Source of the DNA: an uncultured Alphaproteobacteria bacterium
Lineage (GTDB): Bacteria; Pseudomonadota; Alphaproteobacteria; HIMB59
Assembly (NCBI GenBank): GCA_902524245.1
Contig: CABZCN010000001.1
Coordinates: 186,001 to 250,000 of the forward strand
Length of the DNA stretch: 64,000 nt
Direction of reading: 5' to 3'
Position numbers and translations under genes: made by a program. Shown piece after piece: positions 7,234 through 15,565 of the stretch; position 1 is the first letter of the stretch, and each line of letters starts with the position of its first letter. The notes below the pieces were generated by a model. That model was not told the DNA's origin. It was given only the letters and a program-made list of their open reading frames with translations, and made no database searches.

Positions 7234-8226
7234 TTAGACACCCCATCTCATAGCTGCTGTGTGAACAGATGAGTCCCAATGCTTTAAAAGCTCTTCATCA
7301 AGCTTTGTAAGAGTAATAGAGGCACCCTGCATCTCAAGAGAAGTACAATAATTTCCAACAAGTGACCTTGATATCTTTATATTTTTTTTGTCTAACATAT
7401 TTTTAGCGTTATCAAAAATTAGGTATAGCTCTGTTAAAGGAGTACCTCCCATACCATTGACGAATAAAAGAATTTCTTCGTTTGTCTCAGGCTTTAAATC
7501 CTCATTAATTGCCTCTAATAACTCGTTTGTAATCTCTTGTGCAGATTTCATTTTATCTCTTCTTCTTCCAGGTTCACCATGAATTCCAACACCAAATTCC
7601 ATTTCATCATCGCCTATATCAAAATTTGGTTTTCCTGCAGCCGGGACAGTGCAACTTGAAAATGCAACTCCCATAGAACCTGAATTTTTATTTACCTTAT
7701 CCCCTAAGGCTTTACATTCTTGCAAGCTACCTCCGTGCTCAGCTAAAGAACCAACTATTTTTTCAACAACAACAGTAGCGGCAACACCTCTTCTACCAGT
7801 TGTAAATGAAGAGTCTTCCACAGCAACATCATCATTTGTCAATACAGACTCATTTGGGCCTTGCATCATCTCAGCTGCCATTTGGAAATTCATTACATCT
7901 CCAGAATAGTTTTTAACGATAAATAAAACTCCTGCTCCACTGTCTACTTTTTCAGCAGCAGCTAACATTTGATCAGGTGTGGGTGATGAAAAAACAAATC
8001 CAGGGCAGGCTGCATCCAGCATGCCGTAGCCGACTAAGCCACCATGCATGGGTTCATGTCCACTCCCCCCTCCACTGATGAGAGCTACTTTTCCCTCTTT
8101 TGTGGGAGTGGCTCTGGTGATGAAGTTGGGGTCGTAGTGGCAGTTAACAATATCTTGATGCGCAGCACCAAAACCTTGCAGACTCTCCTTTAGAAAATCA
8201 TCCGCTGAATTCATAAATTTTTTCAT
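7234..8226 (-). CDS. dhaK: Dihydroxyacetone kinase, DhaK subunit
   Basis: A 330-aa substrate-binding subunit of dihydroxyacetone (or related ketose) kinase. SGGGSGHEPMHGG (residues 51-63) includes the conserved His57. NYSGDVMNF carries Asp110, and VGIHGEPGRRR carries His216, the residue that in the family forms a hemiaminal bond with the ketone carbonyl. The start has a clear AGGAGG site. It is the last gene of an ABC importer operon, nine bases after dhaL. No dhaM or PTS gene is nearby, so the phosphate donor is uncertain; ATP is the likely one. Relatives also phosphorylate erythrulose, so the substrate may not be dihydroxyacetone itself. Confidence 0.93.
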   Translation of the reverse strand: MKKFMNSADDFLKESLQGFGAAHQDIVNCHYDPNFITRATPTKEGKVALISGGGSGHEPMHGGLVGYGMLDAACPGFVFSSPTPDQMLAAAEKVDSGAGVLFIVKNYSGDVMNFQMAAEMMQGPNESVLTNDDVAVEDSSFTTGRRGVAATVVVEKIVGSLAEHGGSLQECKALGDKVNKNSGSMGVAFSSCTVPAAGKPNFDIGDDEMEFGVGIHGEPGRRRDKMKSAQEITNELLEAINEDLKPETNEEILLFVNGMGGTPLTELYLIFDNAKNMLDKKNIKISRSLVGNYCTSLEMQGASITLTKLDEELLKHWDSSVHTAAMRWGV

Positions 8227-8235
8227 AGTATCCTC

Positions 8236-8865
8236 CTAACTATTTAACACTGACTCACAGACAGTTTTTATCATTAATTGTGAAGACCTGGCTCCAGGAT
8301 CGATATGACCTTTCGCTCGCTCTCCTAAAAAAGAAGCTCTCCCTTTTGTAGCTAAAAGATCTTTTGTTGAAAACATCCCTTTTTCCGCGACTTCTATAGC
8401 TTCTTTAAGTATCTCTTTAACATCTTTGTTATCATCGACACCTTTTTTAAGGCAGTTAGATACAGGTATGAGAACATCCATCATTGTTTTTTCACCTACG
8501 TCTGCTTTACCTCTTTGTTTTACAGCTTCCACGCCATCTGCAAAAATTTCAATTGCCTTTTTATAATCAACACCATTATCAATATCGTTTCCTTTGGCCA
8601 TAGTCATAAACAATGTGCCAAACAAGGCTCCAGATGAGCCACCTATACCAGAAAGAACTTTCATTGCTATTTGGTTTAGAGCTTTAGACATTGGCAAATC
8701 TTTAATAACAGCTTCTAATTCTATGACAAGCTTGATCCCTCTTTGGACATTAAAAATATGATCCCCATCTCCTATTTCTTGGTCCAATTTTTCTATTTCA
8801 CTTGCATTTGCATCAATTACAGCTTGAATTTCTTTTGCTCTATGGATTAAAAAATTAACACTCAT
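8236..8865 (-). CDS. dhaL: Dihydroxyacetone kinase, DhaL subunit
   Basis: A 209-aa nucleotide-binding subunit. LDQEIGDGDHIFN (residues 27-39) carries the three Asp residues (28, 33, 35) that bind Mg-nucleotide in DhaL, and GGSSGALFGTLFM is the glycine-rich segment. The C-terminal RASFLGERAKGHIDPGARSS is the usual DhaL ending. It overlaps the upstream ATPase gene by four bases and precedes dhaK. In PTS-linked systems ADP stays bound and DhaM recharges it; here no DhaM is seen, so exchangeable ATP is inferred. Confidence 0.93.
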   Translation of the reverse strand: MSVNFLIHRAKEIQAVIDANASEIEKLDQEIGDGDHIFNVQRGIKLVIELEAVIKDLPMSKALNQIAMKVLSGIGGSSGALFGTLFMTMAKGNDIDNGVDYKKAIEIFADGVEAVKQRGKADVGEKTMMDVLIPVSNCLKKGVDDNKDVKEILKEAIEVAEKGMFSTKDLLATKGRASFLGERAKGHIDPGARSSQLMIKTVCESVLNS

Positions 8866-9872
8866 TGCACGCTCATTCCTTTTTCGTCAAAAAATAAAAT
8901 TTTATTTTGGTCTATTGCAAAATTTACTTTGTCTCCTTTTTGTCCTTGGAAAGCTCCTTGATATAAGGATAAAATTTCTGCTCCATTAAAATCTAACTCT
9001 ACAACCGTTTCTGCACCGAGAGACTCAACAGTTTTAATTGAGCCAGAAAATTCACCTTCTCCTATCTTAATGTGCTCAGGTCTTAAACCAAGTTGACTTG
9101 CTTTATCTGGTGATGAGGTATTTAAAGTAGTTCTGTTGAGAATATTAATTTTTGGTGAGCCTAATCTATTTGCAACATAAATAGAATTTGGGTTATTATA
9201 TATATCTTCTGGTTTATCAATCTGAGCGATCTTACCATTTTCTAATACTCCGATGCGATCTGCCATAGTTGTAGCTTCAGCTTGATCATGTGTTACATAG
9301 AGAATTGTGGAGCCTAAATTTAATTGGATTTTTTTCAGTTCGACTCTCAAACTTTCCCTTAATTTTGCATCAAGGGATGAAAGGGGTTCATCCATTAAAT
9401 ATATACTTGGGTCTCTGACTAGAGCACGACCTATCGCAACTCTTTGCATTTCTCCCCCTGATAATTCAGTAGCTTTGTTGTCTAATTTAGCTGAAATCTT
9501 CAACATTTCCGCTATTTTTGTGACTTTTTCTCTAATCTTATCTTCTGGGATTTTTCTAAGAGGGGATCGAAGAGGAAAAGCTAAATTGTCGAAAACCTTA
9601 TAATGAGGGTATAAAGAGTATTGTTGAAATACAAAAGCTGTGTCTCTAGCTGCAGGCTGAGCCTCTGAAAAATCTTCATCATCAAAAAGGATCTTTCCTT
9701 TATCAATTTTTTCTAAACCTGCTATTGATCTTAATGTTGTAGTTTTACCTGCACCAGTTGGACCTAATAATACAAAAAACTCACCATCGTTTACTGTAAA
9801 GCTAATATCATCTAAAGCCTTAATAGTTTTATCATATATTTTTGTAATATTTTGTAGTTCTACTTTAGACAT
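8862..9872 (-). CDS. ABC transporter ATPase, MalK/UgpC type (second copy)
   Basis: A 336-aa cytoplasmic ATPase of a CUT1 importer. Walker A is GPTGAGKTT (about residues 38-46), the signature is LSGGEMQRVAIGRAL, and Walker B is IYLMDEPLSSLD with the switch His in YVTHDQAEA. A C-terminal OB-like regulatory part follows (LGLRPEHIKIGEG). It is one of two non-identical ATPases in this operon, overlapping the other by one base and dhaL by four. The pair may act as a heterodimer, as in the glycerol importer GlpST. Confidence 0.93.
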   Translation of the reverse strand: MSKVELQNITKIYDKTIKALDDISFTVNDGEFFVLLGPTGAGKTTTLRSIAGLEKIDKGKILFDDEDFSEAQPAARDTAFVFQQYSLYPHYKVFDNLAFPLRSPLRKIPEDKIREKVTKIAEMLKISAKLDNKATELSGGEMQRVAIGRALVRDPSIYLMDEPLSSLDAKLRESLRVELKKIQLNLGSTILYVTHDQAEATTMADRIGVLENGKIAQIDKPEDIYNNPNSIYVANRLGSPKINILNRTTLNTSSPDKASQLGLRPEHIKIGEGEFSGSIKTVESLGAETVVELDFNGAEILSLYQGAFQGQKGDKVNFAIDQNKILFFDEKGMSVQ

Positions 9873-10954
9873 TAACTCATAAACTCACTTTGAAGTGCCT
9901 TATCATTTGAACCATCAAAAATTATTTGGTTATTATTAAGAGTATCAAATTGAATTTGCTCATTAATATTAACTTGTGTGTCACTATCAACTCTAATTTT
10001 TATATTTCCAAGTTGTGTTTCAATTGTAAGAATTTTTCTTGAACCTAAATATTCAACACCAAAGACATTGCCTTTTACGCCATTTTCAGAAACTAATTTT
10101 AAATTCTCTGGCCTTACACCTAAAAAATTTTCATTTGAGTCTGTTCCTTCTTTTTGTTCAGGTATATTTAACGATGAGTCTAATAATTTAATACTTGATT
10201 GACTCGGAGAAATTTTTTCATTTATTGGTATGAAGTTCATTCCTGGGGATCCAATAAAATTGGCAACAAACTTTGTTTTAGGTTTATTATAAATAACTTT
10301 TGGTGAGTCTGCCTGCAACACCACTCCCTCATTCATTACTGCTATTCGATCAGCCATCGACATTGCCTCTTGTTGATCGTGTGTTACATAAACTGTAGTT
10401 GCATCAATATCATCGTGAAGTTTTCTTAATTCCAAACACATCAATTCTCTAAATTCTGCATCAAGTGTTCCCAAAGGTTCATCCATTAAAAATGCTTTAG
10501 GTCTTCTAACTAGTGCTCTTCCGAGTGCAACACGTTGGCGATCACCTCCCGCTAAAGAGGATACTTTTGATTTTAATAAGTGATCAATTCTGAGAAGCTT
10601 TGCAGCTTCCAGAACTTTAGCATCTACTTCGCTTCGTGAGAGCTTTTGCATTTTCAGTGGGAAAGCCAGATTATTTCTTACATTCATGTGCGGATAGAGT
10701 GCAAAAAGCTGAAAAACAAAGGCTATATCTCGCTGAGAGGCCCTTAGATAGCCCACATCTTCCTTATCCAAATATATATTTCCAGAAGTTGGTAGCTCTA
10801 AACCAGCAATCATTCTTAAAGTTGTAGTTTTTCCACAACCTGAAGGACCGAGTAAAACGAAGAATTCTTTATTTTCAATAATAAGATTGGAGTTTTTCAC
10901 TGCTACGAAATCTCCAAAAGATTTATGTAAATTTTTAATTTCTATTTCTGCCAT
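9872..10954 (-). CDS. ABC transporter ATPase, MalK/UgpC type (first copy)
   Basis: A 360-aa ATPase. The ORF track starts too early; ATG at 10954 (MAEIEIKNLHKSFGDF) is the natural start and lies directly after the small membrane protein gene. Walker A is GPSGCGKTT, Walker B is AFLMDEPLGTLD, and the His loop is YVTHDQQEA. The signature motif reads LAGGDRQRVALGRAL, a departure from LSGGQ. If this protein pairs with the second ATPase, one of the two nucleotide sites may be weaker. A C-terminal regulatory domain follows (LGVRPENLKLVSE). Confidence 0.92.
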   Translation of the reverse strand: MAEIEIKNLHKSFGDFVAVKNSNLIIENKEFFVLLGPSGCGKTTTLRMIAGLELPTSGNIYLDKEDVGYLRASQRDIAFVFQLFALYPHMNVRNNLAFPLKMQKLSRSEVDAKVLEAAKLLRIDHLLKSKVSSLAGGDRQRVALGRALVRRPKAFLMDEPLGTLDAEFRELMCLELRKLHDDIDATTVYVTHDQQEAMSMADRIAVMNEGVVLQADSPKVIYNKPKTKFVANFIGSPGMNFIPINEKISPSQSSIKLLDSSLNIPEQKEGTDSNENFLGVRPENLKLVSENGVKGNVFGVEYLGSRKILTIETQLGNIKIRVDSDTQVNINEQIQFDTLNNNQIIFDGSNDKALQSEFMS

Positions 10955-10956
10955 GG

Positions 10957-11148
10957 CTAATCTGGGAAATGACTTGTGATCACAAATCCGATAGTTCCCA
11001 CCAAAATAACGATAAAGGAATATGTATACATCCACATAGCAAAAGGCTGCATCAGCATAAATACACCCAATAAAATTAAAACAGTTGATGCGTTTTCCCA
11101 AATGGATCTCCTGAAAATTCTTCTCAATAAACTTTTTTTCTCAGCCAT
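10957..11148 (-). CDS. Small membrane protein of the ABC importer operon
   Basis: A 63-aa protein (the track ORF begins too far upstream; the ATG at 11148 overlaps the permease stop as TAATG). A basic N-terminus (MAEKKSLLRRIFRRS) is followed by two hydrophobic helices at about residues 19-36 and 40-57. Glycerol-type importers (GlpSTPQV) carry a small membrane protein of DUF2160 at a similar operon place. This one is shorter and I cannot confirm membership. Its location between permease and ATPase genes points to a role in the transporter. Confidence 0.7.
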   Translation of the reverse strand: MAEKKSLLRRIFRRSIWENASTVLILLGVFMLMQPFAMWMYTYSFIVILVGTIGFVITSHFPD

Positions 11149-12092
11149 TATTTTCTTACCGCTCCAAATGTTATTCCCCTTAGAAGATGCTTTCTCAATA
11201 CAACTGTAAATATCATCACTGGGATTAAAAATAATGTTGTCCCTGCTCCAATAGCAGGCCAATCAAGACCACCCTCTCCTATAATTGTTGGGATAAATGG
11301 TGGTGCAGTTTGCGCATTAAATTGTGTTAGTAAAACAGCAAATGCATATTCATTCCACGAAAATATCATGCAAAAAATTGCTGTTGCTGCAATACCTGTA
11401 GTTGCTTGCGGAAGAACTACTTTAAAAAATGCTTGCATTCTAGAGTAACCATCTATCATCGCAGCCTCCTCATACTCTCTCGGTATCTCATCCATAAACC
11501 CTTTTAACAGCCAAACTGATAAACTTAAATTTACAACCGTGTACAGAATAATCATGCCAACGTGAGTATCACCGAGACCAAGTTTTCTGTACATGATAAA
11601 TATAGGTACCGCCACTGCTATTGGTGGGAACATTCTCGTAGATAAAATAAAAAATAATAAATCATCTTTCAGTGGGACTTTAAATCTTGAAAGAGCGTAG
11701 GCAGCTAAGGAGCCTAAAAATACTGAAAAGAACGTTGCACCAAATCCAATAATCAAAGAATTGGAATACCTCGGTAAAAATTTTGATGGTCCTGTTATGA
11801 CCATTTCTCTACTGCGAACTAACTCCTCGTACCATGTATCTGGTGGTGGAAGAGAGTCCAAATAATCCTTTGGTTGTCTTGATCGATTTGTAAATAAATT
11901 CACATAGCCCTCTAAAGATGGTTCAAAAAAGACCTCTGGTGGATAAGAGATAGCGCTATCAACACTTTTAAAGCTTGTAGCAACCATCCATGTGATCGGT
12001 ATAAGGGTTACGACCATGTAAACGATGATGATAGTGGCAGCTAATTTCCTTGAAAATCCTGTTGCTTCTAGTGGTGATCTTGAAGTGTCCAT
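11148..12092 (-). CDS. CUT1 ABC importer permease, MalG type
   Basis: A 314-aa inner-membrane permease with six predicted helices. The cytoplasmic EAA loop reads EYEEAAMIDGYSRMQAFFKVVLP, which contacts the ATPases. The periplasmic segment after the first helix (about residues 45-100, with PPDTWYEELVRSRE) is longer than in MalG. It overlaps the MalF-type gene by one base and is followed by the small membrane protein. Confidence 0.93.
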   Translation of the reverse strand: MDTSRSPLEATGFSRKLAATIIIVYMVVTLIPITWMVATSFKSVDSAISYPPEVFFEPSLEGYVNLFTNRSRQPKDYLDSLPPPDTWYEELVRSREMVITGPSKFLPRYSNSLIIGFGATFFSVFLGSLAAYALSRFKVPLKDDLLFFILSTRMFPPIAVAVPIFIMYRKLGLGDTHVGMIILYTVVNLSLSVWLLKGFMDEIPREYEEAAMIDGYSRMQAFFKVVLPQATTGIAATAIFCMIFSWNEYAFAVLLTQFNAQTAPPFIPTIIGEGGLDWPAIGAGTTLFLIPVMIFTVVLRKHLLRGITFGAVRK

Positions 12093-12994
12093 TATCGCTC
12101 TTTAATTTTGTTCATAACTTTTACATACACATTTCCAAAGCCGAATATGGTGACAAATAATATTACAGCAAAAGCAGAGCTGTAACCTGTTTTCCATTTT
12201 TCAAATGCTTCACGTTTTAAATTAATTGATGCTAATTCAGTCGCCGATCCTGGACCCCCTGAAGTAAGCTCAGCTACAAGATCAAACATTTTGAAATTCT
12301 CGATCCCTCTAAATAATAATGCTAGAAGTAGAAAAGGAAGGACAGATGGCAATGTTATATGGATAAATTGCTGCCACTTACTAGCCCTGTCAACTTCTGC
12401 AGCCTCGTACAAATAATTTGGGATTGATCTTAATCCTGCTAAACAAATTAACATGGTAAAAGGTGTCCACATCCATGTATCGACAATCACAATTGACCAA
12501 GGGGCTAAAGTGCTTGAACCAATCATATCAAAAATACCAAAGTCATAGAAAAAATTAACTACGTAATTAAATAAACCTACTTGAGGATTATATAAGTAAG
12601 TCCAAAATACACCTACGACTGCAGGGGAAAGCATCATTGGTAAAACTATTAAAGTAGTGAGTAGTTCATTGCCTTTAAATTTTTTATTTAAAAGAAGAGC
12701 AAGACCCAATCCAATTAATGCTTGTAAGACTAATGTCCAACAAACGAAGTGGGCAGTTATTTGCATCTTTTCCCATATCTCTTCTTTTCCTAAAATCTTT
12801 TTATAGTTTTTTAAACCCACAAATTTTACTTCTCTACCTATTTTATTGGCATAAAAATTGGTGAATGACATTCTTATGGCATAGATGAGAGGATAAATAT
12901 TTATAGCAAGTAATAGAATTAAAGTTGGTGCTATGAAAATCCAGGCTATTGCTTTATCAGATAAGCCTTTGAACTTTTTAACAGCACTTTTCAT
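12092..12994 (-). CDS. CUT1 ABC importer permease, MalF type
   Basis: A 300-aa inner-membrane permease with six predicted helices. The EAA loop is YLYEAAEVDRASKWQQFIHITLP, and the C-terminus is basic. It partners with the MalG-type permease at 11148. A GC-rich hairpin lies in the 55-base gap between it and the binding-protein gene upstream, which probably lowers permease expression relative to the binding protein. Confidence 0.93.
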   Translation of the reverse strand: MKSAVKKFKGLSDKAIAWIFIAPTLILLLAINIYPLIYAIRMSFTNFYANKIGREVKFVGLKNYKKILGKEEIWEKMQITAHFVCWTLVLQALIGLGLALLLNKKFKGNELLTTLIVLPMMLSPAVVGVFWTYLYNPQVGLFNYVVNFFYDFGIFDMIGSSTLAPWSIVIVDTWMWTPFTMLICLAGLRSIPNYLYEAAEVDRASKWQQFIHITLPSVLPFLLLALLFRGIENFKMFDLVAELTSGGPGSATELASINLKREAFEKWKTGYSSAFAVILFVTIFGFGNVYVKVMNKIKER

Positions 12995-13009
12995 TTATGT
13001 TTTAGATTG

Positions 13010-13033
13010 AAGGGCGGGATTAATCCCACCCTT
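13010..13033 (-). promoter_or_regulatory. Intercistronic hairpin after binding-protein gene
   Basis: AAGGGCGGGAT and ATCCCACCCTT form an 11-base stem interrupted by one C-A mismatch, between the binding-protein gene and the first permease gene. No T-run follows on the transcribed (minus) side. It is more likely a 3' stabilising or attenuating hairpin, like those after malE, than a full terminator. Confidence 0.6.
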
Positions 13034-13049
13034 TATGTTAATTTAGTGA

Positions 13050-14360
13050 TTAAATTTTACCGTCGTCTTCGAAGACTTCAGTCCAATCATCAATGATTTT
13101 GTCTAATGCGTCTTTTGCAGAACCTTTTCCATTCACAACGTAGTCATGAATTCTCTCCTGCATTGGAAGCATTAATTCAACAAATGTAGGCTCTTGCCAA
13201 AAGTCTTTGACGATGCCCATTGAGTCAAGGAAGCCTTGTGCGTAAACAGCTGAGTCAACGAAATCAGGTGATCCAAGAACATCCATATGACATGAATATC
13301 CTCCTAAATCCCACCATTTTTGTTGAATATCTGGCTTTGCAAACCACTTCATGTATTCAAGAGCCAAGTCTTGTTTATCAGAGTAACTCACAACTGAGAT
13401 ACCTTGACCACCAAGAGTAGCTGCACATACGTTTTGACATGGGTTAGCAAAGAAACCAGAAACTCTTCCGTCACTGTCTTCTTTAGAAACACCAGGCCAG
13501 AAAGCATACCAGTTCATTTGAAATGCAACCTGTCCTGATTTATATGCATCAAGATTTGCGACCATATAAGCATCTGAATGCCCTGGAGGTGCACAATCTT
13601 CATACATTTTTCTATAAAATTCAACAGCTTCTACAGAAGCATCTGAGTTAAAATAACCGTCCATCTCGTATGGGTTATCAGGATTTTCGTATTCCATACC
13701 CCATGCGTACATGGCTGCTGTTACACCCATGGTAATACCTTCAGATCCACGCTCTGTATTGATAGCTGCACCGTATCTTACTTGTCCATCAATTTCTCTT
13801 CCTTGGAAGAAAGTACACATGTCATATAACTCATCCCAAGTTTTTGGAACACCTAGATCATATCCATGCTTACTTTTAAATTCAGCTTGAAGCTCTGGTC
13901 TATCAAACCAGTCTTTTCGATAAGCCCATGCTAAAGCATCACCCATTGCTGGAAGAGCGTAATAGTTAGGTGATCCTTTTGGCCATGTTGAATATGCGTA
14001 AACAGTTGCTGGGTTAAAATCATCCATTGAAATTCCGTTAGCATCAAAGAAATCATTTAACTTAACATAGTGACCATATTCAGCACCTTGTCCAATCCAC
14101 TGTGAGTCACCAATTAACAAGTCAAAAGTTTTACCTTGGTTATTTAACTCGTTAAGCATTCTCTCAGCAAAATTTGGCCATGGCACAAATTCGAAGTTCA
14201 TTTCAACGCCTGTTTCAGCTGTAAATTCTTTACTTAATTCTTGTAATGCATTAGCAGGATCCCAAGCGGCCCAGCCCAAAGTCAAAGACTCAGATTTAGC
14301 ATTCAAAGAAAAAAGTAAGGCAAAAACAGGAACTAGAAATACAGATAGTATTTTTCTCAT
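13050..14360 (-). CDS. ABC importer substrate-binding protein (sugar/polyol)
   Basis: A 436-aa periplasmic protein. ATG at 14360 is chosen because GGAGGAATAATAAC lies just before it. The signal peptide is MRKILSVFLVPVFALLFSLNAKS. The mature part begins LTLGWAAWDPANALQELSKEF, as in extracellular solute-binding family 1 proteins. Many Trp and Tyr residues are spread across the pocket regions, and Cys pairs (ANPCQNVCAA) may form disulfides. As first gene of the operon it delivers substrate to the permeases at 12092 and 11148; the dhaKL genes suggest a short ketose or polyol. Confidence 0.9.
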   Translation of the reverse strand: MRKILSVFLVPVFALLFSLNAKSESLTLGWAAWDPANALQELSKEFTAETGVEMNFEFVPWPNFAERMLNELNNQGKTFDLLIGDSQWIGQGAEYGHYVKLNDFFDANGISMDDFNPATVYAYSTWPKGSPNYYALPAMGDALAWAYRKDWFDRPELQAEFKSKHGYDLGVPKTWDELYDMCTFFQGREIDGQVRYGAAINTERGSEGITMGVTAAMYAWGMEYENPDNPYEMDGYFNSDASVEAVEFYRKMYEDCAPPGHSDAYMVANLDAYKSGQVAFQMNWYAFWPGVSKEDSDGRVSGFFANPCQNVCAATLGGQGISVVSYSDKQDLALEYMKWFAKPDIQQKWWDLGGYSCHMDVLGSPDFVDSAVYAQGFLDSMGIVKDFWQEPTFVELMLPMQERIHDYVVNGKGSAKDALDKIIDDWTEVFEDDGKI

Positions 14361-14387
14361 GTTATTATTCCTCCTCTTTAATAACAA

Positions 14388-14508
14388 AACAGGCTGATTA
14401 TACAGTCTTTTTACATATTTATAAATGCAGATTATTCATAGTTTTAAAAACATTTTAAATAGCAGTTAACTGTAATATTATAGTTTGTCGCAGGAGGGGG
14501 GTTAAGCG
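14388..14508. promoter_or_regulatory. Divergent control region with small palindrome
   Basis: A 121-base spacer between the divergent ABC operon and the isomerase/dehydrogenase pair. It contains the palindrome CAGTTAACTG (14463-14472) and AT-rich -10-like tracts. The rightward gene has a strong GGAGGGGGG ribosome-binding site. No repressor gene is near, so the regulator is unknown. The shared region suggests that both sides respond to the same substrate. Confidence 0.4.
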
Positions 14509-15561
14509 ATGTCTATTAAAGGTCCAGCTATATTTTTAGCTCAATTTGCAGGTGATGATGCTCCGTTTAACAATTTAGGGAATATCTCAAAATGGGCTAG
14601 TGATTTGGGATACTTAGGTGTTCAGATACCTAGTTGGGATGAAAGGTTAATTAATTTAAAACAGGCATCTGAAAGCAAAGATTACTGTGACGAAATAAAA
14701 GGGACTCTTAAAAGTTTTAATTTAAATCTAACTGAGCTATCGACGCATCTCCAAGGTCAGCTTGTAGCTGTTCATCCTGCATATGACTCAGTATTTGATG
14801 GTTTTGCAGCCTCAGAGGTTAGAGGGAATCCATCTGCAAGGCAGCAATGGGCAGTCGATCAATTAATGATGGCTGCTAAAGCTTCAAAAAATTTTGGATT
14901 GACTGAACATGTTACTTTTTCAGGAGCATTGGCTTGGCCATATGTTTATCCATGGCCTCAAAGACCAGAAGGGTTAGTTGAAACTGCATTTGACGAACTA
15001 GCTAAAAGGTGGAAACCAATTCTTAATGAATTTGATGAGTGTGGGGTGAATTTGTGTTATGAAATTCATCCAGGCGAGGATCTTTTTGATGGAATAACTT
15101 TTGAAATGTTTCTAGATAAAGTAGGTAATCATGAGCGCTGCAACATGTTATATGATCCAAGCCACTTTGTTTTGCAACATTTAGATTATTTGCAGCATAT
15201 TGATATTTATCACGAGAAAATAAAAATGTTTCATGTCAAAGATGCAGAACTCAATCCCACTGGTAAACAAGGGGTCTATAGTGGATTTCAATCTTGGAAG
15301 AACAGAGCAGGTCGATTTAGGTCTTTAGGAGATGGGCAAGTAGATTTCAAGTCAATTTTCTCCAAACTTACTACTTACGGCTTTGATGGATGGGCTGTTT
15401 TAGAATGGGAGTGTGCTTTGAAACACCCTGAAGACGGAGCTAAAGAGGGTTCTGTATTTATTAAAGATCATCTAATTAGAGTGACCGAGAATGCTTTCGA
15501 TGATTTTGCCGATGCTGGCACTGATCAAGATGCGAACAAAAAAATGCTTGGAATTAAATGA
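14509..15561 (+). CDS. TIM-barrel sugar isomerase/epimerase (xylose-isomerase-like)
   Basis: A 350-aa protein of the AP-endonuclease-2/sugar phosphate isomerase superfamily. Expected metal ligands are visible in CYEIHPGED (Glu), MLYDPSHF (Asp and His), MFHVKDAE (His, Asp) and VLEWECA (Glu) near the C-terminus. The family interconverts ketoses or keto-inositols. It lies four bases before a Gfo/Idh/MocA gene, a pairing common in sugar and inositol catabolism, and is divergent from a polyol-type ABC importer, whose substrate it may process. Confidence 0.85.
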   Translation: MSIKGPAIFLAQFAGDDAPFNNLGNISKWASDLGYLGVQIPSWDERLINLKQASESKDYCDEIKGTLKSFNLNLTELSTHLQGQLVAVHPAYDSVFDGFAASEVRGNPSARQQWAVDQLMMAAKASKNFGLTEHVTFSGALAWPYVYPWPQRPEGLVETAFDELAKRWKPILNEFDECGVNLCYEIHPGEDLFDGITFEMFLDKVGNHERCNMLYDPSHFVLQHLDYLQHIDIYHEKIKMFHVKDAELNPTGKQGVYSGFQSWKNRAGRFRSLGDGQVDFKSIFSKLTTYGFDGWAVLEWECALKHPEDGAKEGSVFIKDHLIRVTENAFDDFADAGTDQDANKKMLGIK

Positions 15562-15565
15562 TAAT

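Noticed and set aside
10957-11262. 101-aa version of the small membrane protein
   Set aside because: The extra 38 residues lie inside the permease gene; the coupled ATG at 11148 is a better start.
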